Positions 23,334-34,500 are shown, counted from the first letter of the stretch. The stretch: 64,000 nt of DNA from an uncultured Parabacteroides sp. (GCA_910577325.1 CAJTMR010000011.1:46077-110076), one strand, 5' to 3'. Numbers and translations are program-made. Notes: generated by a model from the letters alone, not told the origin.

Positions 23334-26213
23334 TCAATCTAATATCTCACCTACACACAAGATTTTGCCGATTGCCACTTCCTGCTTATTCAATTCCCCC
23401 ATATCGATCTTTTTGTCCGTCTGCAGGATTTCCATCTTATCGAACGGTTTACAATCTGCCACTATTTCAACAATATGTTCTCCTTCCGGCAATTCCGGCA
23501 ACCAGAAATAGCTCATCCGGTTATAAGTGCAATACTTATCAAAACGTCGTGTTTCTTTCACGTTCTTGCCATCAACAAGCACTTTCAAATGCGCACCTCT
23601 AAGTCCCATAATGTCGAATAGTCCCAACCGGGTTCCCCTAAAACGGAAACGGATCTTTTCACCACTTTTATCCGTGGAAGCGACATAGGAAAAATATTCC
23701 CTGAAAGGCCTTACATACGGATCGCTATTCTCCTTTTTCTCCCATCCGGATGAAAGCCATGCCTCCTTTACATCATACATATCGGCCGCTTCGTAATTCG
23801 TATCACACAACGGAATACTTTTCGGCGCCATGACCCGGCCCTTTTTTATCATATCGGGAAAAGCCTTGCACAAAGTTTCCGTGTAAATAGCATGCCCTGC
23901 ATCTCCCGGATGTGTCCCGTCTTCGGTAAAACGGATTCTTTTACCGTAATCCATGTCTTTCAAAGCATGCATTACCAACTTATCTTCCCTCAGCAATCGA
24001 GCGACAGCATAATCAAATGAGACAGAAGGAATACCGTAATATCGGGCCACCTGCTCCATGATACGTGCGGAACGCCAATGTTCGCCCCTCATAATCGTAC
24101 TTTTCTGCGGAGTGTTCGTCGTGTATAAAAAACAGATATCTACCTGCTTCGAATGTTTCCGGATTTTCCGGACAATACCTTCCATCGAACGCACGATTTG
24201 TAAAGAATCCGTTTGCGCATCGTTGATTGCAAACTCCACAAATACCAAATCCGGATTTTCCGACAACACCTTTTCATTTATTCTGACCACTCCCAAATCC
24301 GATCCGGTCCCACCGATACCGGCATTTATCGTCGACAAAGGGACTTCCGGATAAGACTGTTTAAACCATTCTTCAAATTGAACCCGATAGCCGGGGGTCT
24401 GCGTTATGCTTCCTCCTAAGAAAGCGATCTTCAAGGGTTCTTTCTTCTGTATTTTTTTATTTGTCCAATATAATCCGCTCCTTAAAGACAAACACTCCGG
24501 TAATTCTTTCCTCAATAAAAGACAAGCTCCACCGCCTGCCGCCAATCTTACTTTGATCCGATCCCCGTTCTTCACCGTGCGGGTTGAGACCTGATAAGAT
24601 TCCCGATTCTTTAGGTAATGCGCATCAACCCCATCCTGCATTAAAGTCAGATCGAATTTGCCGGCCGGCAAAAAGGACAAAGGTATCTCCAATTCCCGTT
24701 CCTTCTCGTTTGTCACGGCAGCAACCAAGTAAGCATCATCTGTCTGCCGCATCATCACGATATATTCACCGACTTCGCCATCCAGCGTCTTGCTTTCTTT
24801 CCAGGGCATTTGCTGAGCAGAAATGAATGATAACAATTCCGGATATTTTTCATAGAATTCCGGAATATCCGGCAGAATCGTCGCACCGGAGAAAGTAACC
24901 AAAGTCCGGGCCGCTTCCGACACGACTGTAGAAGGAACCGGTTGGTTTTCATCTACCCTTGGCGTAGGTCCCGGCCTCAGATCAAACATCCCGTTATTCA
25001 TATCGATCGGCCCGGCCAACATATTCACAAAAACGGAAGTGACGAATGTAGACGGTACAAAAACCCGGTGGGCGTCCAATTGGGCATGACAATATTCCCG
25101 AGTAATGGCATTTGGCCGGTACAGCCAGATACCGACTCCTCTCTTTTTCGCATATTGAATGATCTTCCGGACATCTTGTGCCTGTCCTCCTTTCATGGGA
25201 TCCGACCCGCTTTCATGTTCCGGGCCATACCAGTTTGCATCCAACACCAATCCGTTAAAACCTTGTCTCGACGCGAAATCGACCATGCGCACCCAAGAAG
25301 GATACGTCATTGTATAAGTAAAATCACCTACAACAGCACCATTGATCCTCCAATCCCAAACATAGACCCCAGGCTTCACCCATGAGAAATCCATCCGGGG
25401 TTCCGGATTCAACAATTCAATGATATGTGAATCCACTAACGTCCCCAACTTATCGCCAGCCATGACAACACGCCAAGAAGAACTATTTTCCTCAGACAAA
25501 GTCACAGGGGATGGTTCAACCATAAAGTTTAAGTTTTCTTTTTGAGACGCTAACCGCAAAGGATTTCCTGCACGCAGATCAGCTTCATGAATAGCGACAT
25601 AACATTCGGGATCAACTTTCAACAGAACAACAGGGCGTCTCGTTCCATCAATATTTGAAAGTTTTTCCGGACCTATATTCGCATTCTCCCCATTATAAGA
25701 CCACACAGTACAATCTCCCGCAAAGCAGAACCCGGTCAGTTCGGCCCGGAGATCTTTCCGCTTCTCCGGAAATTCATACCGAAATGCAAGTCCATCATTA
25801 TACAAACGGACAACAAACAGAAGTTTTGTTGCCTCATTCCCCATACGGGGAGCCAATTCCAAAGTCAGTTCATTAAAAACATCCGGAACCAAACTTCTTT
25901 TACCCCATACCGGTTTCCAGACTGATTTAAACGACCTTTTACCATGATTCGAAATCACCCAGTCATTACCCGGTATTTTATTCCCATCGTCCATCTTGTA
26001 TCCGATAGGAGAAGAGTCGACAATCAGTTTATTCCCCATCAAGAACTTATATTCAAAAGAACCTTCATCCGTCCGGCTGAACCGTACCTTCAACTTTTGA
26101 TCCGGGGACAACAGAGTATATTCCTCCCCCATTATACTCCCGCTATTTGCCAAAGCAAACATCAAGATTCCCAAAACACGTATCCAAATCTTACCTTGTA
26201 AAAACATATTCAA
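23334..26213 (-). CDS. GH97-like protein with shortened catalytic barrel, fused to an SGNH/GDSL esterase
   Basis: After a signal peptide, residues about 30-290 match the GH97 N-terminal beta-sandwich (LLSPDQKLKV, then EFPE). Residues 290-365 start the barrel (VRMVDFASRQGFNGLVLDANWY, GVGIWLY). At residue 365 the chain jumps straight to RPNAITREYCHAQLDAHR, a segment that in SusB-type GH97 lies about 70 residues later, so the usual nucleophile/base region and the EGxRGNE acid motif are absent or changed. A C-terminal beta domain ends near residue 570. Residues about 590-790 form an SGNH hydrolase: Ser602 (FLGGSIT), a Gly block near 632, Asn664 (FAIND), Asp765 and His768 (DGTHP). A last beta domain (about 820-930) follows. 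The esterase half looks active; the GH97 half may only bind sugar. Last gene of the PUL. Confidence 0.8.
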   Translation of the reverse strand: MNMFLQGKIWIRVLGILMFALANSGSIMGEEYTLLSPDQKLKVRFSRTDEGSFEYKFLMGNKLIVDSSPIGYKMDDGNKIPGNDWVISNHGKRSFKSVWKPVWGKRSLVPDVFNELTLELAPRMGNEATKLLFVVRLYNDGLAFRYEFPEKRKDLRAELTGFCFAGDCTVWSYNGENANIGPEKLSNIDGTRRPVVLLKVDPECYVAIHEADLRAGNPLRLASQKENLNFMVEPSPVTLSEENSSSWRVVMAGDKLGTLVDSHIIELLNPEPRMDFSWVKPGVYVWDWRINGAVVGDFTYTMTYPSWVRMVDFASRQGFNGLVLDANWYGPEHESGSDPMKGGQAQDVRKIIQYAKKRGVGIWLYRPNAITREYCHAQLDAHRVFVPSTFVTSVFVNMLAGPIDMNNGMFDLRPGPTPRVDENQPVPSTVVSEAARTLVTFSGATILPDIPEFYEKYPELLSFISAQQMPWKESKTLDGEVGEYIVMMRQTDDAYLVAAVTNEKERELEIPLSFLPAGKFDLTLMQDGVDAHYLKNRESYQVSTRTVKNGDRIKVRLAAGGGACLLLRKELPECLSLRSGLYWTNKKIQKKEPLKIAFLGGSITQTPGYRVQFEEWFKQSYPEVPLSTINAGIGGTGSDLGVVRINEKVLSENPDLVFVEFAINDAQTDSLQIVRSMEGIVRKIRKHSKQVDICFLYTTNTPQKSTIMRGEHWRSARIMEQVARYYGIPSVSFDYAVARLLREDKLVMHALKDMDYGKRIRFTEDGTHPGDAGHAIYTETLCKAFPDMIKKGRVMAPKSIPLCDTNYEAADMYDVKEAWLSSGWEKKENSDPYVRPFREYFSYVASTDKSGEKIRFRFRGTRLGLFDIMGLRGAHLKVLVDGKNVKETRRFDKYCTYNRMSYFWLPELPEGEHIVEIVADCKPFDKMEILQTDKKIDMGELNKQEVAIGKILCVGEILD

Positions 26214-26219
26214 TATATA

Positions 26220-27602
26220 CTATAAATTATCATAAATACTCTTTGCTATTATATCATATCCGTTTGAAGTCGGATGAATGCCATCAGGAAAATAATTGAT
26301 GCCATCCTTCATTTCCTCCCGGTACAAATCAATCACCGGCAGCTTCTCTTCTTTTGCAACGCGTTTGATCAGTTTCATTACCTTTTTACGCAAAATCCCA
26401 TCACGCTGTTTCCATTTATCACCATACGGCGGTATTGGATAACAGAGATATACCCGGTCCGAAATATTCTTCATTTTCCGTACCAGTCTGAGATAATCCG
26501 CATAGAAAAACTCTTCGTTCGTCCATTCATCCGGTCTCGAATCGTTAGTGCCTAACTTCATGATTATCAAATCCGGTTTAAACAGTTTCAATTCGCTATA
26601 CGCTTCCGTCTTTGAATAAGTAATGAATTTATCAAATTGCACGGCTGCACCCGGCACACCAAAATTGCGGACCTCGACACCATCGCCCAACATCTTTTGC
26701 AACTTATATGGATATGTCTCTTCTATTGAATGTGTCAAATAGCCGTATGTAATGCTATTCCCCACACACGCAATCCGTTTGCGGGCAAATATGTCATTGC
26801 AAAATTCAAACATATCATAAGACACCCGGTTAAAGAGCAATTCATCAGTACGACTATTTACTCCATGATCGACCTTATCGTATAATATTGTTTTAGCAAT
26901 TCCTCCCTTATTTTTTAATCCTGCTTCAAAATCCAAAGATTGCCGATAGTCAATGATATTATCATTCGTTCCATGCATAAGCAAACAGGCCGGAAGATTC
27001 CTATCCGGAATATTAAACAAAGGAGAAGCCAAACGGAGGTCAAACGAGTCGATGGCTTGAATAAACTTCTCTTTCAATTCCGGTACAGGGAAATTACCCT
27101 CCTTTGTATCCAACAAATTATAAGTTCCCGCCATACCGACAAAAAGCCTGCATCCATCGGTTTCCATAGCAGCCAATGCAGCCAAATGAGCACCCGCCGA
27201 AGCGCCACAAAAGCCGAAACGGGACGAATCCAGTTTCCAATCCTTTTCGTGCTTCCTAATAAAAGAAACCGATTTTTCTATCAGCTCCATAACCCTCTTT
27301 AATGTTCCGCCTTGCTTTATCAAAGGATAAGAGATTCTAATGCCTGCAATACCTCTTTCGGCCATATAAATCGAATGTTTTTTAAAGACATTCAGATCTC
27401 CATGTTGCCATCCGCCGCCATGTATATAAATCATATAGGGGACTTGCTCCGTGCCATGCTGCGGTAAATCGACTTCTAAATCAAAATCACCCAATTTCCC
27501 TGAATAATAGGTATATTTTTGAGTCGACACATCATATCTCCTTTCCTCGGAAACAGCAGAAAAAGAAATGAAACATAAAAAACATATCCAAATTATTTTC
27601 AT
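26220..27602 (-). CDS. Two-domain esterase: alpha/beta hydrolase plus SGNH hydrolase
   Basis: A signal peptide is followed by two complete esterase domains. The first (residues about 40-270) is an alpha/beta hydrolase of the acetyl-xylan/feruloyl esterase kind: oxyanion loop HGGGW (61-65), nucleophile elbow GASAG (Ser135), Asp214 in HGTND and His246 in KVDHG. The second (about 275-460) is an SGNH hydrolase: Ser283 in VGNSIT, a Gly in FGVPG, Asn353 in LGTND, and the DGIHP pair near the C-terminus. Both active sites look intact. The gene overlaps the FAD-protein gene upstream by 4 bp and lies 6 bp before the GH97-SGNH gene. Secreted removal of acyl groups from a glycan is the likely job; which ester is unknown. 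Confidence 0.85.
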   Translation of the reverse strand: MKIIWICFLCFISFSAVSEERRYDVSTQKYTYYSGKLGDFDLEVDLPQHGTEQVPYMIYIHGGGWQHGDLNVFKKHSIYMAERGIAGIRISYPLIKQGGTLKRVMELIEKSVSFIRKHEKDWKLDSSRFGFCGASAGAHLAALAAMETDGCRLFVGMAGTYNLLDTKEGNFPVPELKEKFIQAIDSFDLRLASPLFNIPDRNLPACLLMHGTNDNIIDYRQSLDFEAGLKNKGGIAKTILYDKVDHGVNSRTDELLFNRVSYDMFEFCNDIFARKRIACVGNSITYGYLTHSIEETYPYKLQKMLGDGVEVRNFGVPGAAVQFDKFITYSKTEAYSELKLFKPDLIIMKLGTNDSRPDEWTNEEFFYADYLRLVRKMKNISDRVYLCYPIPPYGDKWKQRDGILRKKVMKLIKRVAKEEKLPVIDLYREEMKDGINYFPDGIHPTSNGYDIIAKSIYDNL

Positions 27603-29470
27603 CTGACATTTGTTTTCGGGCCTAAAGTTTCCCCTTGATTATACATCTGGTTATTGGGCAAATCGGAGTTGGAAATGCCTTGTTCCATTAACTTTTTCAG
27701 TTCTCCAAAATACGTAGGGAATATCGCGCGGGGAGATACTCCATTCTTTTTACACAAAGAGGCAGCCATCCCTACCACTTCTCCCAAGATACCGGTTGTA
27801 CGCATTACCCGGACAGTTCCCAAAGCTACATGAGTAACACTTATATTCCGTCCTGCCATAAACATATTCTCGATATTTTTGGAATAAAGACATCGATAAG
27901 GGATCGGATACGGATGAATTTTTTTCATCTTGCAAATAGATTTAAACTCTTTATCAGCAAAATAAAGAGTATTTGCAGGATCCGGATAGTGCAAATCAAT
28001 CGTCCAAGTTGTAGAACCTGTCGCATCAGGATATTCCACGAAGTCCACCAAATCATTTTCAGTAAGCACATGATCCCCTATCAAACGTCGGGATTCTCTC
28101 TTACCGGCAATGTATGCTACCCATTTTAAGGAACGGTTAGCATATTCTTCTTTTTTAGAATAATCATTTTTTAAGAAAGACCAATTAGAATACACAACCA
28201 ACAAGCCATAGTCCCGTATATACTCGGCCTCCTCTACCTGGTCTTTATTCATTCCTGTTTCCCAAGTCCATTCGCCCATTGTTACTTTTTCAGAATTTTC
28301 CTCATTGAACTCCACATCATATTTGAATTCAGGGAATGAAGAAGGCTCCGAGTCTTCACGGGAATACCACTGGACAGAAGCCCCCATCGTCATTTTGTCG
28401 GCTTTTTCAGGCGCAGTAGGTTCATTAAACTCAGCTTTTGATTCACGTCCTATACGATATTCGGCATTGACCATTGCACCCAAATTGGCATCGCCCGTAC
28501 AATCGGCAAACAAAGGTGCAGAGAGAGCCATTTCTTTATTGGTTTCTATATTACGGATATAGATCTTTGTTATGCGGTCACCTTCCGTTTCTGCATCAAA
28601 AGCCCTATGAGAAGCAAAAAGTGTTATATTTTTCTCCTTTTTGACCGCTTCCATTTTTTTCCCGTCTTCATAGAAACTACCCGGCCGGGCATTGCCACCC
28701 TTGAGAGGACCAAACTCCTTTTGCAGATTACCCAATGCCGTATAAGGTCCGGCTTCTATACGCCCTCCCAAATGGACTCTGACCTCAGAACTGTTGTTTC
28801 CGCCAAGGACAGGACGATCATGTACCAATGCGACTTTACAACCTAAACGTGCAGCCGTGATCGCGGCACTCATCCCGGCGATACCACCGCCGACTACTAC
28901 AAAATCATATTTACCAATAACGTCCGGAGTATCTTCAAGATCCAACATTCGACGACGCATTCGATTCAATGCGGTACAATCCGAGGCAGGAACATCATTT
29001 GCATCCATCGTAAAGTAAATAGCATCACAACGGCCATTGAAACCGGTAAGGTCATGCAAGGAAAGTTTGTTCCTTTTCTGCTTGATATCTATAGAACCCG
29101 CACTCTGCCACATCCAATTGTTACCGGTTGCACCCAATTCAACAGGCAATACATTCCCGTTCAAACTCAATTGAAACCGTCCCGGTCCTTTACTATCACT
29201 CCACGGGGATGTCCAATTGTATGTACGGACATACACATAATAAACTCCCGTCTTATCAAAACAGATTTCCGTCTCAGCATCCTCAACGGGTTTGCCCATA
29301 CCGTGAGCCATCAAATAGCTTGATCCCATCTGATCGATAAACTGTTGGTCAACAACCCAACCTCCTTTATTGCTGAAACTTTCAGCCTCGACCCATAAAC
29401 GCTCCGATTGTGTACAAGCCGAACTGATAACCGACAATACGACAAATAATATACTAATTGCTTTATTCAT
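27599..29470 (-). CDS. FAD-dependent oxidoreductase with N-terminal sugar-binding-like domain
   Basis: This is a probable lipoprotein (SSACTQ at residues 16-21). Residues about 24-155 form a beta-sandwich starting WVEAESFSNKGGWVVDQQF, like carbohydrate-binding galactose-binding-fold domains. From residue 188 comes an FAD-binding Rossmann fold (DFVVVGGGIAGMSAAITAARLG) of the FAD_oxidored family, with RPVLGGNNSSEVR, then FADCTGDANLG and, late, MFMAGRNISVTHVALGTVRVM. Such proteins are common in Bacteroidota PULs but their substrates are mostly undefined. An exported flavoprotein needs folding or cofactor loading outside the usual route, which is odd. It overlaps the esterase gene by 4 bp and the remnant upstream by 4 bp. 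Confidence 0.85.
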   Translation of the reverse strand: MNKAISILFVVLSVISSACTQSERLWVEAESFSNKGGWVVDQQFIDQMGSSYLMAHGMGKPVEDAETEICFDKTGVYYVYVRTYNWTSPWSDSKGPGRFQLSLNGNVLPVELGATGNNWMWQSAGSIDIKQKRNKLSLHDLTGFNGRCDAIYFTMDANDVPASDCTALNRMRRRMLDLEDTPDVIGKYDFVVVGGGIAGMSAAITAARLGCKVALVHDRPVLGGNNSSEVRVHLGGRIEAGPYTALGNLQKEFGPLKGGNARPGSFYEDGKKMEAVKKEKNITLFASHRAFDAETEGDRITKIYIRNIETNKEMALSAPLFADCTGDANLGAMVNAEYRIGRESKAEFNEPTAPEKADKMTMGASVQWYSREDSEPSSFPEFKYDVEFNEENSEKVTMGEWTWETGMNKDQVEEAEYIRDYGLLVVYSNWSFLKNDYSKKEEYANRSLKWVAYIAGKRESRRLIGDHVLTENDLVDFVEYPDATGSTTWTIDLHYPDPANTLYFADKEFKSICKMKKIHPYPIPYRCLYSKNIENMFMAGRNISVTHVALGTVRVMRTTGILGEVVGMAASLCKKNGVSPRAIFPTYFGELKKLMEQGISNSDLPNNQMYNQGETLGPKTNVR

Positions 29471-29760
29471 AATTTAAATTTTAAAAGGTACATACTATAG
29501 GGTCTTATATCCAAAGGAATCACAAGCTTACCCTTTTCCACTCTCAACTTTTTCTGTTTTGTCGATATAGAATTTAAAACACGAACTTCTTCATCCGTAA
29601 AGTCTATTTCATATCGATCGGCACCTCTTGTCAAAGGCAATGTCTGGCACTTCTCTTGACGTAATATAGCCAATACATTGGGATCTTCAGGATCAACAGC
29701 CTCTATTTCCACATCTACTTCAAATCTCCAATAAGACCCCTGTTTTCCCTTGAAACTTAA
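29467..29760 (-). pseudogene. C-terminal remnant of an unidentified gene between SusD and the FAD protein
   Basis: An open frame begins immediately after the SusD stop (TAA TAG) with no ATG and reads for about 97 codons; the only candidate start is a GTG at 29712. The residues (YWRFEVDVEIEAVDPEDP, then RPYSMYLLKFKL at the end) look like the last beta-sandwich of a larger secreted enzyme, not a whole protein. The stop overlaps the ATG of the FAD-protein gene by 4 bp, as an intact coupled gene would. I read it as what remains after an in-operon deletion that removed most of a PUL enzyme gene. The parent family is not identified. Confidence 0.55.
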
Positions 29761-29763
29761 CTA

Positions 29764-31503
29764 TTAATACCCCGGATTCTGTTTAAGCGTCTTTCCATAT
29801 CGAGCGTAAGTATCCACTTCTTGCTGAGGAATAGGACACAGATAATCCCGATTGGGATTGAACACACGCACTGCATTAGGGAAACGAGCATCTGTATTCA
29901 AATCATATTGACTTTCTATACCTTTATAAGAGACCAAACCATCTTCATCAATTTGAGGTACACCCGTTGCATTTTCAGTATCAAGGATACGGCCATAAAT
30001 CGTCACAGGCATTACTTTTTCAGCAATTCTCCAACGACGGATATCAAATAGACGAAAACCTTCATCCGCCAGCTCCACCTTGCGTTCACGACGGATAATG
30101 TTTTTCAACTCAGCCGCATCTGTCGTTGTAATTGCAGGATAATTATTCGTATCAGACACATCCACCCCGTAAGCACGAGCACGCACCCTGTTTATTGCCG
30201 TCAACACAGAAGCATCAATATCCCCATTCATGATTTTGGCTTCTGCATAGATCAACAGCATTTCCGCATATCGCATGAGGATGAAATTATGATCGTCCCA
30301 AGCCTGAATTTTGATCTGTGTTTCTTCTATTGTATTCTTTTTCCACAAATAGCCACAAAAAGCCGCCGGCCAAGAAACAGTACGGCAATCCGAATTATTA
30401 CCACCTATTTCACCATTGGCCTTACGCCATTTTGTAGAGTCCGGATGGCTTTCGAATATCATACCCGCCCATTCGCTTTGAGGAGTGATAATTGAAGCTT
30501 TCAAACGCGGGTCCCTGTTTTCAAAAGGATGTTTAGGACTATACACGGCTGACTTGTCAATCGTTTTGCCATCAGTACATTCATAAGAATCTACCATTGA
30601 CTGCGTAGGAACCATGACAGACACAGAACCCTTATTTCGAGAACCCTGAGTCACAGAAAATTGAGTCGTGTAATACTCATATTGGAAAGGCATGATAAGC
30701 ATGATTTCTTCAGACGATTGTCCTGACAACTGGAACAACTCTCCATAGTTTGGATGGAGTTTGTAACCAAATGCCTGCTCATTATCCATAATCTTTTTTA
30801 CAGATGCAGCGGCTTTTTCATAATATCCATTATACAAACTTATACGGGCGTGCAACCCCAAAACCGCTCCCTTAGTGACACGTTCCGGTTCACCTTCCCA
30901 TTGATAAGGGAGCACTTCGGCCGCTTTTTCCAAATCCGCCAAAATATGATCTACAACTACCTTTTTCTCCTCGCGAGGTATCATACCCTCTTCCGGAGTT
31001 TTGACAACCTTGTCCAAGAAAGGGACATCACCCCAAAGTTCTGTCAGGTACATATAATGAAAAGCTCTGATAAATAAGGCCTGCGCCTCTATCTGATTAT
31101 ATTTGGCTTCAGATACTACATCTTTTGCACGTACCATATTTTCCAATAAAGCATTCGCTCTGGCAATCCCCGTATAGAAATTAGAATAGATTGTCAAAAA
31201 CGCCCCATTGGTAGGAGCTTGCGTTCCTTGACCTTGATTCATCAATGCAGAACAAACACCTCTTGATACACCTATATCCGTAGATCCGTTGTCCAATACC
31301 ATCATCAAAGGCACTTTGTAATCGGTAGTTAACCGCATTGAATTGTACGCTCCATTAAGAGCTAAGTTCAGTTCTTCTTCATTTTTATAGAAAATATCAT
31401 CTACTGGTTCCGTCAAAGAATCCAAATCCAAAATCCGGCTCTCACAAGAAGAGAATCCGATTACTAATAACAGCAATAATTTATATATATTCATAATTTT
31501 CAT
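29764..31503 (-). CDS. SusD/RagB family glycan-binding lipoprotein
   Basis: This outer-surface lipoprotein works with SusC to capture glycan. The lipobox is GFSSCESRILDLD; the SusD N-terminal pattern DIFYKNEEELNLALNGAYNSMR follows, then TPR-like helices (ALFIRAFHYMYLTELWGDVPF). The C-terminal RagB signature includes RYAEMLLIYAEAKIMNG, INRVRARA, IRRERKVELADEGFRLFDIRRW and LCPIPQQEVD. Length (579) is typical. It sits 2 bp after the SusC gene, so the two are translated as a unit. Ligand cannot be told from sequence. Confidence 0.96.
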   Translation of the reverse strand: MKIMNIYKLLLLLVIGFSSCESRILDLDSLTEPVDDIFYKNEEELNLALNGAYNSMRLTTDYKVPLMMVLDNGSTDIGVSRGVCSALMNQGQGTQAPTNGAFLTIYSNFYTGIARANALLENMVRAKDVVSEAKYNQIEAQALFIRAFHYMYLTELWGDVPFLDKVVKTPEEGMIPREEKKVVVDHILADLEKAAEVLPYQWEGEPERVTKGAVLGLHARISLYNGYYEKAAASVKKIMDNEQAFGYKLHPNYGELFQLSGQSSEEIMLIMPFQYEYYTTQFSVTQGSRNKGSVSVMVPTQSMVDSYECTDGKTIDKSAVYSPKHPFENRDPRLKASIITPQSEWAGMIFESHPDSTKWRKANGEIGGNNSDCRTVSWPAAFCGYLWKKNTIEETQIKIQAWDDHNFILMRYAEMLLIYAEAKIMNGDIDASVLTAINRVRARAYGVDVSDTNNYPAITTTDAAELKNIIRRERKVELADEGFRLFDIRRWRIAEKVMPVTIYGRILDTENATGVPQIDEDGLVSYKGIESQYDLNTDARFPNAVRVFNPNRDYLCPIPQQEVDTYARYGKTLKQNPGY

Positions 31504-31505
31504 TA

Positions 31506-34500
31506 TTAAAAGGATAAATCAATACCAAATGTATAACTCTTTGCAATCGGGTAGATTGCCCCTTGCGAATCATTAGGCACTAAAGGATCTATTCCCTTAG
31601 GCAGTTTATCGAAAGTCAATAAATTCTGTCCGGAAAAATACACTCTCAAGTTTTTAATAAATATCTTACCCAACAACTGTTTTGGAAGTGTATAGCCAAA
31701 CGTAACATTTCTTACACGCAAGTAAGAACCATTGAATACCCACGTATCACTTGCTTGAATATCATTGCTGCCGAAACTTGTTGCAGCTAAAACCGGGAAT
31801 TTGGCATTCGTATTTTCAGGAGACCAGCATTCTTTGACATGCCATTCTTGGATTTTTCCGGCATTGAATAACGGGAAAACCAAATCACCACCCAACAAAA
31901 TATCACGTTTGCCGACACCTTGCAAGTCAATCCCCAAATCAAATCCCTTATAACCCGCATTCAAGTTTATACCGTATGTAAATCTCGGGAACTGATCACC
32001 AATTATAACCCTATCATCCGCATTAATCACTCCATCGCCAGCATCCATTACTCCATCTCCATCAGTATCAACAGTCAATTGGTCTTTGTAACGTATGTTA
32101 CCAGGTTGTAAACTTCCAAATTGAGAAGGCGCGCCTTCTATTTCTTCCGGAGTCTGGAATATCCCCTCTGTTTCATATCCATAAATAGAATAAATCGGAT
32201 GGCCAATCCTAATGATCGAATTATTAGCGATTATTTCCTGTGTCCCACCTAAATAAGTTACTTCATTCTTCACATCAGACAAATTAAATTTGATCCCATA
32301 ATCAAATTCGGAAATCCGATCCTGCCAATTTAACGAAAGATCCCAACCACGATTTTCAACATTACCTACATTTTGAATAGGAGCCTTTAGACCTGTCACC
32401 ACAGAAATAGGGATATTCAACAGAATATCTTTTGTCTTACGCATATAATAATCCGCTGTCAATGTCAACCTTTGGTCGAAAAATCCGGCATCTATACCAA
32501 CATTTGTCGTTGCTGTTGTTTCCCATTTGATATTTTTATTAGCCAAAACGGTCTGTGATGCTCCATTTACAATTTTCCCTCCCATCAAATAATTGGCATT
32601 ACCCAAACCAATTGCAGAAGTATAAGGGAAATCACTACCTATTTCTTGATTACCCAGTTCACCCCAAGATGCACGTACCTTCAAATTAGACAAAAACCGG
32701 ATATCTTTCATGAAGCTTTCTTCAGAAAGTCTCCAACCACCGGCAAAAGAGGGGAAAATACCGACCCTGTTATCCTTCGCAAAACGTGAAGAAGCATCAC
32801 GGCGTACATTCACTTCAAACAGATAGCGATCTTTATAGGCATAGTTGGCACGTCCGAAATATGAAACCAAACCGCTATGAGTCGCATTCCCAGAGTTAAA
32901 ATCGTACTCTTCAGATCCTGCATCGATTACTTCATAATCCTGCAAAACATAATATTGACGCCCTGCAGAGAACATTTCGTATTTGTTTTTTATAAACTCA
33001 TACCCCCCCAAGACTGAAAATGTATGATCCTTAATCGTCTTGCCATAAGAAACTACGGCATTGAAACTTTCGCTAAAAGGACGCTCGTTAGATTGAGAGA
33101 AGCTATTAGGATCTCCTTTTTTTCTAATTGTTTTCGCATCCCAATCCATCACTTGTTCAAATGTCTTTGAAGCACGTTTAACATATATGTCTTTATACGA
33201 AGGAGCATACAATACCGATATATTCAATCCGTCGACAGGACGATAATTCGCCTTCAGCACTCCTCTGAATTCATTATACAACTTTTTATTATAACCGCCT
33301 GCACGGACTTGGGCGATCGGATTGCCTCCGGAAAAACCATCCCCCCAACTTCCATCCGAATAAATTGCCGGATAGATAGGAGCAACACGGAACGCTTCTC
33401 TTACGACATAAGTCAAATCCGCATTCGAGGCATTTTGTTCCGAACGGCTAAAAGCCAAATCAAAATTGATATCAAATTTATCAGAGAATTTGAAATCAGA
33501 ATTAAAACGTCCATTATAACGCTTGAAACCATAATTTACAATGTCTGCTCCTTGGTCTGTCAAGGATACGGAGGCCAATACACGTACCTTTTCCGAACCT
33601 CCGTTCACATTTAAACTGTGGTATTGTTGAAAATTTCTCTCACTAAACATAAGATCAACCCAATCCGTATCCGGAAAACGATCCGGATCTGTAGCCATAC
33701 CTGCCCGATACTCATCAATTGCGCTCTGACCCGAACCGGTATACTTCATATAATCAAGTGCACCCAAGAAAGAGGGAAGGTTTGTCGGATTAGACCAACC
33801 TAAATAGTTTTTGTAGTTAACAGAAACAGCACCTTCTTTACCTCTTTTGGTAGTTACCAATATGACACCATTGGAAGCACGTGAACCATAAATCGCAGCA
33901 GAGGCTGCATCCTTCAATACAGAAATACTCTCAATATCATTTCCATCAATCGTATTGATATCGCCTTCTACACCATCAATCAAAACCAAAGGATCATTGG
34001 AGGCGCTGATCGAGCCCATGCCACGGATACGCAGAGTTGCCTTATCTTCTCCCGGTTGGCCACTTTCCTGGATAGCGGTTAAACCTGGTGCAACCCCCAT
34101 CAATGCCTGAGATGCTTGTGCCACCGGTTGTTTCGCCAATTGCTCACCACTTACCGATTCTACCGCACCTGTCAAATTCACCTTTTTTTGCGTACCATAA
34201 CCAACAACGATCACTTCATCCAACATCTCGGTATCTTCCACCAAGACAATATCATATACAGACTTATCCGTTATTTTAAGTTCTTGCGGGGTATATCCGA
34301 TATAGGATATTTCAAGAATATTATGTGCCAACACATCAAGGGAAAAACGCCCATCAATGTCCGTGACTGTTCCATTTGTCGTACCTTTCTCCACCACATT
34401 CGCACCTATAACAGGTTCACCGGACGAATCCTTTACGACACCAGTTATACGTCGGCCCTGTCGTGACACTTTAGACGAAACATCCGTATCCTTTTCTTTC

